Assembly (NCBI GenBank): GCA_900099715.1
Contig: FMTG01000018.1
Location: 1 to 48,455, forward strand
Reading direction: 5' to 3'
Length of the DNA stretch: 48,455 nucleotides
DNA from: Ruminococcaceae bacterium YRB3002
GTDB lineage: Bacteria > Bacillota > Clostridia > Saccharofermentanales > Saccharofermentanaceae
Shown: positions 41,678 to 48,455 of the stretch, piece by piece
How the letters are laid out: each line of letters opens with the position of its first letter
Numbering within the stretch: position 1 is the stretch's first letter
Notes under the pieces: generated by a model
What the model was told of the DNA's origin: nothing
Seen by the model: only the letters and a program-made list of their open reading frames with translations
Database searches by the model: none
Program-made: the position numbers and the translations under genes

Positions 41678-42136
41678 TTAGCCCAGAGCCATTACGTATA
41701 TCTGACAGGGATTAGCCTCGTCCCAGAGGTCAGGGATCACCTCAAATTCCTTGAACCCGCAGCTGATATAAAACGCGTTCGTCCTGTCGTAGTCATCATA
41801 CATTCCCATACGGACGGTCTTGACCTGCATGAATGAGTATCCGCCGGCTGTTGCTGTTTGCCGCGCCGCATTAACGAGCATCCGTCCGATGCCGTGTCTG
41901 TGATACTCCTTGAGCACTCCCATTACTGCAATCTCGACTGTGTCCTTCCCTGTCTCCTTGAGACACAGGAAGCCAACATATCTGTCCCCGTCCTTATACG
42001 CCAGCATGATGCGTCCGGCAGCTTCTCTTATGTACTGCTCCCTGCTCTCCTCGACTTCAAACCACTCGGGAAGTGCTTCGAGTATCGTACGGGAAATTGA
42101 TCTTTTATCGTTGATGTCTGTTATCTGTATTATCAT
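41678..42136 (-). CDS. GNAT-family N-acetyltransferase
   Basis: A 152-residue enzyme with the GNAT core. RIMLAYKDGDRYVGFLCL is followed by TVEIAVMGVLKEYHRHGIGRML, motif A with the acetyl-CoA pyrophosphate loop RHGIGR. TNAFYISCGFKEFE is motif B, with the Tyr that usually acts as the general acid. Full length for the family. An AAGGTG site precedes the ATG. The substrate is unknown. A truncated GNAT lies 12 bp upstream and another at 45341. Confidence 0.88.
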   Translation of the reverse strand: MIIQITDINDKRSISRTILEALPEWFEVEESREQYIREAAGRIMLAYKDGDRYVGFLCLKETGKDTVEIAVMGVLKEYHRHGIGRMLVNAARQTATAGGYSFMQVKTVRMGMYDDYDRTNAFYISCGFKEFEVIPDLWDEANPCQIYVMALG

Positions 42137-42148
42137 GTAATCACCTTC

Positions 42149-42349
42149 TCATACCTTCTCCAAATACACAAAGACCAGCTCGTCATCCACAGGTCTCTCA
42201 TCGAAAATCTTATATCCAAGTTTCTGATACAGACGGATATTCTCGGTGCTCCTGGTACTTGTAAAAAGCTCATACCTGCTGCCGGGGTAACAGTCCTCGA
42301 TCGCACACAGCAGTATCATCAAGTGCGGCCGCCATCCTCTCTGCGACAT
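42149..42349 (-). pseudogene. C-terminal fragment of a GNAT acetyltransferase
   Basis: A 66-codon frame whose product from about residue 15 (AIEDCYPGSRYELFTSTRST, then ENIRLYQKLGYKIF) is the last third of a GNAT enzyme, motif B included. Motif A and the N-terminal strands are missing, and only 40 bp separate it from the next gene upstream, so there is no room for them. The first dozen residues do not look like GNAT. It is probably a deletion remnant. Confidence 0.7.
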
Positions 42350-42389
42350 ATCTGCAGTTTCCCGTAGCTGAAAAATAAACGATCATCCC

Positions 42390-42788
42390 TCAGTGATGTC
42401 CTGTCTGAATGAACTTTATCAGTTCCTCAACATCATCGAATTCATCATAGTCGCCCATTATGCCTTCACGATGGTAGATGATGCCGTTCTTCTCGTTTAT
42501 CTCAAGGCGGTCCAGAAGTGCTTCCATACCGTAGCGACGCACATATTCGGTGAAAGCCAGCGCCTTTACCTTCTCGTCGAACAAGCCCTTACGGCAGTCA
42601 CTGTCACCGCAGGCCCAGCATCCCGGCAGGTCTTTTGCGAGGCAGCACTTACGGTTCTCGCACCAGTTGGCATCCTTACACCAGGACAGTTCAAGAAAGC
42701 CGTCCCTTCTGCATCCTTTGCATGTAACATTCTCAGAACACAGGCAACATGCAAGACCGCATCTGGCAATACCTAATTCACGTTTCAT
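42390..42788 (-). CDS. DUF3795 Cys-rich protein
   Basis: A 132-residue cytoplasmic protein with ten or more Cys in the first 70 residues (CGLACCLCS, CKGC, SWCKDANWCENRKCC, GCWACGDSDC). This is the DUF3795 pattern, which probably binds zinc or another metal. The rest is helical and acidic. GGGAGG precedes the ATG. Function unknown; members are common in Clostridia. Confidence 0.85.
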   Translation of the reverse strand: MKRELGIARCGLACCLCSENVTCKGCRRDGFLELSWCKDANWCENRKCCLAKDLPGCWACGDSDCRKGLFDEKVKALAFTEYVRRYGMEALLDRLEINEKNGIIYHREGIMGDYDEFDDVEELIKFIQTGHH

Positions 42789-42829
42789 TGAATGCCTCCC
42801 TCAACATCTCATTCACCGCAAAATCACAT

Positions 42830-43885
42830 TCAGTGCAATATCGCGATGAGTCTCTCATCACTCGTAAGCAGCGCCTTCGCCAGTTCTCTGTACTTCTCCT
42901 CATGGAGGTATGTATGGCGGTGCGGCTTGACCGATGGAGCCATATCTATAGCATCACTGAAATCCTTAACTTTAAGATCAAGAGTCGCACAGTAATCCCA
43001 GAACCCGGTCTTCGTAAAAACCGTATCGATCCTCTTCCAGCGGTGATCGCAGATCCTGCACATGATATACGTGGCAATGCCAACCTGAATACCATGGAGC
43101 TGCGGATGTTCGAGGAGCTGATCAAGAGCATGTGAGATCAGGTGTTCAGAGCCGCTTGTGGGCGCACTTGAACCTGCGATCTCATTGGCGATCCCGCTCA
43201 TTGCCAGGGAATCGAGAAGCTCTTTAAGGAACAGGTCTTCATTGATGGATTCGAAGGGCGTTCTGACGAAGGAATTCGCCGCTTTCTTGGCGATCATAAA
43301 TGCGAAATCATTAACTTCATCGTATCCCATATCCTCCTCGTGCTGCCAGTCGTAGGTGGAGGAGATCTTAGCAACCATATCACCTACGCCGGAATAAAGG
43401 AACCTGACAGGTGCGCTCTTTATCACGTCCGTATCGACGAGTATGCCGTATGCCATTTTCGCCGGGAGGGATTTCCTGTGACCGTTTACGATAAGCGACG
43501 CGGACGAACTGGAGAATCCGTCTGAAGAAGAGCTGGTAGGAACACTGATGAATGGTATCCGCAGAATGTAGCCGATATACTTGGCCGCGTCGATGACCTT
43601 TCCGCCGCCCATGCCTATGACCGCCTGTGTTTTATTAGGCAGCTCGAAAGCAAGATCCGTGATATCCTTGAAATCAACCGTATCCATCTCCTGATGATGC
43701 AAAACTTTGACACCTGCTCTCTCGAAGGAATCAAAGACCGTATCACCGAACATCGCCGTAAGGCCGTTGCCGAAAAGTATGGTGACCTGTGTGATACCGG
43801 CATTGCTCAGGTAGTCACCGATATGCGCCGTAACGCCGCTTTCTATCTTAAGGATCGAAGGGATCGATATCTCATCTTTGAGCAT
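42830..43885 (-). CDS. Glycerol-1-phosphate dehydrogenase-like (EgsA/AraM family)
   Basis: A 351-residue metal-dependent dehydrogenase of the iron-alcohol-dehydrogenase superfamily. GMGGGKVIDAAKY (about 91-103) binds the nucleotide. PTSSSSDGFSSSSASLIV is the family signature, and a LVDTDVI strand follows. The metal site is expected from D in SGVGDMVAK, His in SGSEHLISHALD and His in LHGIQVG. AraM of Bacillus makes sn-glycerol 1-phosphate from dihydroxyacetone phosphate, and this is the best model here. AGGAGG precedes the ATG. A HAD phosphatase lies 22 bp upstream on the same strand and could act on its product or substrate. Confidence 0.85.
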   Translation of the reverse strand: MLKDEISIPSILKIESGVTAHIGDYLSNAGITQVTILFGNGLTAMFGDTVFDSFERAGVKVLHHQEMDTVDFKDITDLAFELPNKTQAVIGMGGGKVIDAAKYIGYILRIPFISVPTSSSSDGFSSSSASLIVNGHRKSLPAKMAYGILVDTDVIKSAPVRFLYSGVGDMVAKISSTYDWQHEEDMGYDEVNDFAFMIAKKAANSFVRTPFESINEDLFLKELLDSLAMSGIANEIAGSSAPTSGSEHLISHALDQLLEHPQLHGIQVGIATYIMCRICDHRWKRIDTVFTKTGFWDYCATLDLKVKDFSDAIDMAPSVKPHRHTYLHEEKYRELAKALLTSDERLIAILH

Positions 43886-43907
43886 AGTTTCTAACCTCCT
43901 TTTATGT

Positions 43908-44567
43908 TCATCCGATTACTTCAGGGACCACTTTCGTAAGATCCGCAAATTTATTGATAAAAGGTACCTCAGCGTTAATTGTACCAAAGCCGTATGCAGC
44001 ATGTATAAAGGGGAACCCCGCCTTAACTGTTGCTTCATAGTCACTCTGTATATCACCGACATAACATGCTGCTGTCAGTCCGTTGCGTTCAGCAATGAGC
44101 CTGATGTTCTCATCTTTCTGAAGAAGATTATTGCCATAACACTCTATATCCTCCACCAGATCATCAGGCGTTCCGTATGCAATGTCAAAATAATAAAGGA
44201 ACGACTCGATATATCCTGCCTGACAGTTGCTCACGATATAGATGTGATATCCCATCTCCTTAAGCATCGCCCAGGTCTCAAGAACACCATCATACATTAT
44301 TCCCCCATGTTCTCTCAGGTATTCATTCTCGTAGTTCTCACATGCATAGCGGAGAGCATCACGTTCAGGGCCTTTCTCTGTGTAAGTAAACAGTGTGTCA
44401 GCGATCACGTCCATAGGCTTGCCCATGACGCTCTGAATGTCTTCTCTCGTTACGGTCTTGTCCGTATATCCCGCTTCGTGAACCTTGACCGTCCATGAAG
44501 CTGCTACGTTTGCGGAAGAATCCCAGACGGTACCGTCCATATCAAATATTACGCCTTTTCTGCTCAT
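43908..44567 (-). CDS. HAD-family phosphatase (phosphoglycolate phosphatase-like)
   Basis: A 219-residue hydrolase. Motif I is FDMDGTVWDS with the nucleophile Asp9 and acid Asp11, motif II is IYIVSNCQ, a Lys near 152 (LQKDENI) serves motif III, and motif IV is VGDIQSDYEAT. A helical cap (about 16-85) makes it a subfamily I HAD. The substrate is unknown. The AGGAGG site overlaps the stop of the SUKH-type gene, and the dehydrogenase follows, so the three form an operon. Confidence 0.88.
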   Translation of the reverse strand: MSRKGVIFDMDGTVWDSSANVAASWTVKVHEAGYTDKTVTREDIQSVMGKPMDVIADTLFTYTEKGPERDALRYACENYENEYLREHGGIMYDGVLETWAMLKEMGYHIYIVSNCQAGYIESFLYYFDIAYGTPDDLVEDIECYGNNLLQKDENIRLIAERNGLTAACYVGDIQSDYEATVKAGFPFIHAAYGFGTINAEVPFINKFADLTKVVPEVIG

Positions 44568-44577
44568 GTAAAACCTC

Positions 44578-45288
44578 CTAGATTAGACCAAGCATCTGCA
44601 TGAATTCCTCAAGCGAATCACTCAACTCATCCCATTCCCATTCGTCCATACCATGAACTGCGAAATATACCGGAGAATCATCCTCGCTTATATCGATGCA
44701 ATAAGGGTCTCCATCTGACGATGCGATTACTACCAGATTCGGATCCCAGTCGTCAATGACCTCTTCCGTGACAGGATTGTATGAGTAACCGAACTGACCC
44801 TCGATCAGATCTTCAGCACCGAAGAAATAGATCTCTGTCGTCTCAAAATCCTCGATCTCAACAGATAACTGATCACCTTTAGAATGAGTCTTCAGATAAT
44901 CCAGATATATCTTTGGCAGATTCCATCTCTCACTGATGGCGTTCATAACATCATCAGAGGTTCTTCTAGCAGTAATGGGACGTTTCATTGGAGGCTCGTA
45001 ATCAACTTTATATCCGAGCTCGTCCAACACTGTCATTCTGGCTCCGGCCATCTTGAGTTCCCGAAGTGTCTTTATGAATAGCTGTTCCATAGACAGTGTA
45101 GTATTGTCCTTCCCGTTGCATACCAAACCGGCATCATTATCCGGATCGAATTCAAAGACAACGTCACCTGTGTCGATCGCCCTCTTAAGATTACCGACTG
45201 ACAGGGAACTGTCAAAAGATCTGATTATCTTTATGTACTTTGCAATATTAGCATCACGTTCTATCTGAACAGTAACGATCCCGTACAT
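44578..45288 (-). CDS. SUKH (SMI1/KNR4)-domain protein with extra N-terminal domain
   Basis: A 236-residue acidic protein. Residues about 115-236 follow the SUKH pattern: WNLPKIYLDYLKTHSKGDQL, then FFGAEDLIEGQFGYS, LVVIASSDGDPYCID and SPVYFAVHGMDEWEWD. SUKH proteins often serve as immunity proteins against contact-dependent toxins, but many have other roles. The first 80 residues (VTVQIERDANIAKYIKIIRS...) form a separate small alpha/beta domain that recalls a ribosomal L7/L12-like fold only loosely. No toxin gene is beside it; it heads the operon with the HAD and dehydrogenase genes. An AAGGAG site supports the ATG. Confidence 0.75.
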   Translation of the reverse strand: MYGIVTVQIERDANIAKYIKIIRSFDSSLSVGNLKRAIDTGDVVFEFDPDNDAGLVCNGKDNTTLSMEQLFIKTLRELKMAGARMTVLDELGYKVDYEPPMKRPITARRTSDDVMNAISERWNLPKIYLDYLKTHSKGDQLSVEIEDFETTEIYFFGAEDLIEGQFGYSYNPVTEEVIDDWDPNLVVIASSDGDPYCIDISEDDSPVYFAVHGMDEWEWDELSDSLEEFMQMLGLI

Positions 45289-45340
45289 GGCTTATCTCCT
45301 TATATCCTGTTGTCCATAGGCTACATATTATTCTATCATC

Positions 45341-45577
45341 TTATGAAGATATCGTCCAAAGGATTGTCCTTTTGAATCCAAGCTCACTCGCGCGTTCCTC
45401 TATCCTGTCCATCATTTCCTGTGCAATATGCAGACCCCTGAATTCAGGATCTACCCATACACGTTTGATCTCAGCATCAGTATCCGAATATGCCTTCAAC
45501 CCCGCACAGCCAACCGGCACGTATAATACGTATGAGATCAGGACATACAGAATATCTGAAGACAGGTTGTTATGTAT
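45341..45577 (-). pseudogene. C-terminal remnant of a GNAT acetyltransferase
   Basis: On the minus strand an open stretch of about 78 codons ends at TAA 45341. It reads YVLYVPVGCAGLKAYSDTD, then AEIKRVWVDPEFRGLHIAQE and MMDRIEERASELGFKR. This is the GNAT core with motif A in a weakened form. There is no start codon, and a stop closes the frame at 45578, right after the preceding gene. The N-terminal strands are missing. It is a second broken GNAT in this region. Confidence 0.7.
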
Positions 45578-45583
45578 TCAATA

Positions 45584-48226
45584 TCAGGCATTACCGTCAC
45601 TGTCCTTTCGAGATGCACAGCAGGTGATAACAAGATGTTCATCAGCAATATCGTTATACACCTTGCATTCCCTACCGCTGACATCATAAACACGTATAAT
45701 ACCCATCAGATCTTTTCCATCTTCGAACTCCCCTGTTATTTCCGGTGCGGATGATAGAAGTTCAGGGACGAATCTTATCGTTCTCGCATCATTGAATACT
45801 GCTGTATAAAGTATCTCAGCCTCAACAAGGTCCTGGAATATGTGACTGCCGTAAGACAGTTCGGGATTATAGCCGGCTCTGGATTCTTCTGTCTCACATA
45901 TTATCTCAAAGGCGCTTATATCAGAGAACGAAGTCGGAACTCCCAGCTCCGGTGACGTCGTACCGACACGCCCGGGAACGATAAGCATCATATGCTTGTT
46001 CTTTTCCCTGAAATGCCAGTTCAGTTTACCAATGAATCTTGCGACTGCAGGTTTGTCCTTGTACGGCATATTGTAGTAGTTGACCGGATCAACGACCACA
46101 ACAAGATCAAGATCAGTTGCTTTGGATATTCCCATTGATGAACTCCTGCTCTCCAGAAGGATGTCATCATCATCAATATCGGATGGTATAACAGTTCCCT
46201 CGGATGTCCTCTGTATCTGCAGCGGTCTGCATTGCAGAAGGTCGATAGAATAGTCACCGTTTTCTGATATGTTTATGGTGAACTCAGTATCCACCGGATA
46301 ATCGTATTCCTCCTGGATGCATCTCAGCATTCTCCTCATCTGTTCCATAAGCTGACTGTTCGCCACCAGGCCTTTACATGAGATGAACTTGATGTCGCGA
46401 GGTCTTCCCATCTCCCGCAGCCTGGATTCTGCATCATAATCATGTTCCAGAAGTATCTTCTCAAGGTATTTGGGAATATCACCTGCAAGCTTATCGTATG
46501 GCAGTTTCTCCATAGAGTGTGACGTCATGTTGATCACTTCAGCCGTCCCCTGTGAGAACTTGTGTTTATCAGCAGATGATGAATAGGATGTTTTCTCCGG
46601 CATATCAAGATTAACGATTCTCGGATATGAGCCTTCCGTCCTGTCAACTGCAGACGTTCCCAGACCCATTACAAGTCTCAGCATCCCGGCTGCCGGATCT
46701 GAATCCTTCATGATACGGTACGGACTGTATGAATACCCTACGCCGGCTGCACACGGCATATAGTACTGACCGTAATATGAACCTGATACACGTTGTATCA
46801 GTAGCGCCATCTGTTCATCCCGTTTATCAAGTCCGCGCCTCTTGCGGTAATCAAGAGCGGACAGACTCATGGAGCTTCTATACACAGTCTTGATAGCATT
46901 CTCGAATTCTGCCAGACGCTCCTCCCGGGTTCCCCTGTTCACACAGAATACTGAATCATATTTCCCCGCGAAAGCATTGCCAAATCCATCCTCAAGGATA
47001 CTGCTCGATCTTATTATGTACGGATCCTGACCATAGTACTCGATTATACGCACGAACTGTTCGCGCATAGCCGGTGAGAAGACACCTTCCATCAGCCTGT
47101 CCGCGAATTCAGCTGCCAGTGTAAAATAACCTTCATCCGTTCGCTGCCTGATACGGAGATCCCACAGATCATTATCAACTATATACGTATAATACAGATC
47201 AGAACCGACGTAGAAAGAATCATGCGGTTCAAGATATTCTGCGATGTCCTTCTCTTTGTTCTTAACAATCGCTCTGGCCAGCAGCATTCCGCACGACTTG
47301 CCTCCGATCATGCCCGTGCCGATCATGTGATCCCTCACTGCGAAATAGTCTTCCGCTGTAAAATTCTTCTTCACCATCTCACGCATCTTCTCATCGCGCG
47401 TCATCATGATATCGCACATCCTGCTTAAGTCTTCAGTAATGTCTGCGTTATTCTCATGCAGTATCTTTGTGCGGTTGAAGAATCTGTCCCACGAGTCTGA
47501 ATACTGTTCTTCCGCAGAGCGCTGAGCCTGCCCGAGCGTCTGATAGAACCTGCTTGACTTGACGCCGTCCAGGATCGGTCTGAAAGCACCCGTGTCAGGT
47601 TCGTAAGTATGGGGAAGGAACATGGTCTCCGAGTCTCTGTTCCACACTTTCTCAGGTCTCACATAAACGTTCCTGCTGTCGGAATACACATCGATAAAGA
47701 GCTGCGTAGTATTGAGGATCTTGTTGATTGCATGAACAGAGTGTTTTCCTCTTATTATCGGGAAGAACGCCACGGTATCAAGTATGAACAAAAACGGGCA
47801 GGTCACTCTGAAGAAATTACCCATCATAAGATCTGTAGCCCATGCCGTCTGAAGTTCCGACAGACAGTCAAACACATAGAATGCATCAAAACCTTCCTTC
47901 TCGATCACATTATGTATATCAATGGTAAATGTCTCGAACCTGTGTGACAGAGGTATCTTCACAGTCTTAACTTCAGGCCTTTCTTCGATCAGGGGTTCGT
48001 GGCTTGCAAATCTGAAGTAAATGATATTTCTTTTATCCTTTATAGCCTGTTCCACATACGGTTCCATAAAGAGCCTGAACTGATCAAGATCCGAGACCCT
48101 CCAAACAACATTATCGCCGAGCCTTATATCCTGCGCTCCCGCGAAATTATACCTATGAGATAACTGATAAAGCTCTGCAAACGCCAGTATCGTGGGCATT
48201 TGCTTTGTCCAAGGCAGTGTTGACAT
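45584..48226 (-). CDS. PEP/pyruvate-binding (PPDK N-domain) protein
   Basis: A protein of about 880 residues. The central part has the PPDK_N/PEP-synthase ATP-grasp signature: GGKSCGMLLARAIV (compare GGKxxxL), IIRSSSILEDGFGNAFAGKY, and FTINISENGDYSIDLLQCRP at the end of the fold. The N-terminal 300 residues are of no family I know. The usual swivelling phosphohistidine domain and C-terminal PEP barrel are missing; the last 200 residues form another domain. So it is not a normal dikinase. The start is uncertain: ATG 48226 has AAAGGA touching it, ATG 48199 has no good site, and a longer frame runs to 48364 over the transposase gene. Confidence 0.7.
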   Translation of the reverse strand: MSTLPWTKQMPTILAFAELYQLSHRYNFAGAQDIRLGDNVVWRVSDLDQFRLFMEPYVEQAIKDKRNIIYFRFASHEPLIEERPEVKTVKIPLSHRFETFTIDIHNVIEKEGFDAFYVFDCLSELQTAWATDLMMGNFFRVTCPFLFILDTVAFFPIIRGKHSVHAINKILNTTQLFIDVYSDSRNVYVRPEKVWNRDSETMFLPHTYEPDTGAFRPILDGVKSSRFYQTLGQAQRSAEEQYSDSWDRFFNRTKILHENNADITEDLSRMCDIMMTRDEKMREMVKKNFTAEDYFAVRDHMIGTGMIGGKSCGMLLARAIVKNKEKDIAEYLEPHDSFYVGSDLYYTYIVDNDLWDLRIRQRTDEGYFTLAAEFADRLMEGVFSPAMREQFVRIIEYYGQDPYIIRSSSILEDGFGNAFAGKYDSVFCVNRGTREERLAEFENAIKTVYRSSMSLSALDYRKRRGLDKRDEQMALLIQRVSGSYYGQYYMPCAAGVGYSYSPYRIMKDSDPAAGMLRLVMGLGTSAVDRTEGSYPRIVNLDMPEKTSYSSSADKHKFSQGTAEVINMTSHSMEKLPYDKLAGDIPKYLEKILLEHDYDAESRLREMGRPRDIKFISCKGLVANSQLMEQMRRMLRCIQEEYDYPVDTEFTINISENGDYSIDLLQCRPLQIQRTSEGTVIPSDIDDDDILLESRSSSMGISKATDLDLVVVVDPVNYYNMPYKDKPAVARFIGKLNWHFREKNKHMMLIVPGRVGTTSPELGVPTSFSDISAFEIICETEESRAGYNPELSYGSHIFQDLVEAEILYTAVFNDARTIRFVPELLSSAPEITGEFEDGKDLMGIIRVYDVSGRECKVYNDIADEHLVITCCASRKDSDGNA

Positions 48227-48235
48227 TCCTTTACA

Positions 48236-48256
48236 ATAGATATACATTATATCTAT
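48236..48256. promoter_or_regulatory. Perfect palindrome between the PPDK-like and transposase genes
   Basis: ATAGATATA-CAT-TATATCTAT, 9-bp arms. It lies between the divergent starts and just ahead of the transposase ribosome site. It may be an operator or part of the IS left end. Confidence 0.4.
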
Positions 48257-48271
48257 GTGGAGGTGATACTT

Positions 48272-48455
48272 ATGGCTCAGCGCAAGGTTCAGAAGATTAG
48301 AGGGCAAGAATATGTCTATATCGACGAGCCGTATTGGAATCCGGAGAAGAAGCGCGGCGAACATAGACGCACCTATATAGGCAAGAACGTAGATGGCGTC
48401 TTCGTTCCTAATAACACTTATCTTCTTCAGCAGGAACGGAAGAAGAAAGGGCCTT
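48272..48455 (+). mobile_element. IS transposase, N-terminal part (cut by window edge)
   Basis: A GGAGG site (48259-48263) lies 8 nt ahead of ATG 48272. The 61 residues in the window begin MAQRKVQKIRGQEYVYI. They contain PYWNPEKKRGEHRRTYIGK and DGVFVPNNTYL, the opening of DDE transposases of the IS1634/IS4 kind that are common in Clostridia (YVYE..YW...K....RRYIGK...G.F.PN). The catalytic residues lie beyond the window. The left end of the element is not delimited. Confidence 0.65.

Overview
The window looks like chromosomal DNA of an anaerobic Gram-positive bacterium of the class Clostridia; a Lachnospiraceae-like gut or rumen organism is my guess, and the species cannot be read from the sequence. 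The signs are a T-box leader, MutS2, a SleB-type cell-wall hydrolase, AGGAGG-type ribosome sites nearly everywhere, a two-iron superoxide reductase, and core genes of Firmicutes type (dnaE, pfkA, aspS, mtaB, rnr, secG). Most genes lie on the minus strand. Both ends of the window are mobile DNA: the 5' part of a class C-like group II intron on the left, and the start of an IS transposase on the right.

Layout. 1-390: group II intron joined to the pilT terminator. 419-9866 (minus): a tight series of acyl-CoA ligase/synthetase, YfhO-type membrane protein, zinc-ribbon membrane protein, a polytopic membrane protein of lower GC, DUF3592 and DUF4190 proteins, then a lone pilT. plsC is transcribed divergently from it (10037-10750, plus). 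10720-24136 (minus): vanZ-like, mutS2, pfkA, dnaE, mtaB, aspS with a T-box leader, and an RNase R-family gene. 24137-24883: tandem repeats and a frameshifted gene remnant. 24884-29786 (minus): secG, a Ca2+ P-type ATPase, three tRNA genes (Phe, Asp, Val), superoxide reductase and a SleB-like hydrolase. 29900-32523 (plus): a BMP-fold protein with a ParB-like N-terminus and a metallophosphoesterase. 32524-33608 (minus): two regulators. 33710-37301 (minus): a three-gene 2-aminoethylphosphonate operon whose PEP mutase carries a nucleotidyltransferase domain. 38188-38702: a gene-free stretch with a 65-bp tandem repeat and a REP/MITE-like palindrome. 38703-48226: accessory genes (lipoproteins, acyltransferase, esterase, GNAT enzymes and two GNAT fragments, DUF3795, glycerol-1-phosphate dehydrogenase-like, HAD phosphatase, SUKH-type protein, and a PPDK N-domain protein).

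How the genes work together. PEP mutase, phosphonopyruvate decarboxylase and the aminotransferase give a complete route from phosphoenolpyruvate to 2-aminoethylphosphonate. The fused HxGH nucleotidyltransferase suggests that the product is activated for attachment to a surface glycan or lipid (inference). The T-box ahead of aspS reads, by alignment with the glyQS leader, an asparagine codon (AAC) rather than an aspartate codon. This suggests that the AspRS is non-discriminating and supplies the transamidation route to Asn-tRNA. The acyl-CoA ligase, PlsC and YfhO cluster points to envelope lipid or glycopolymer work, but no substrate can be named.

All calls come from reading the sequence and from memory of the families; no database search was run.
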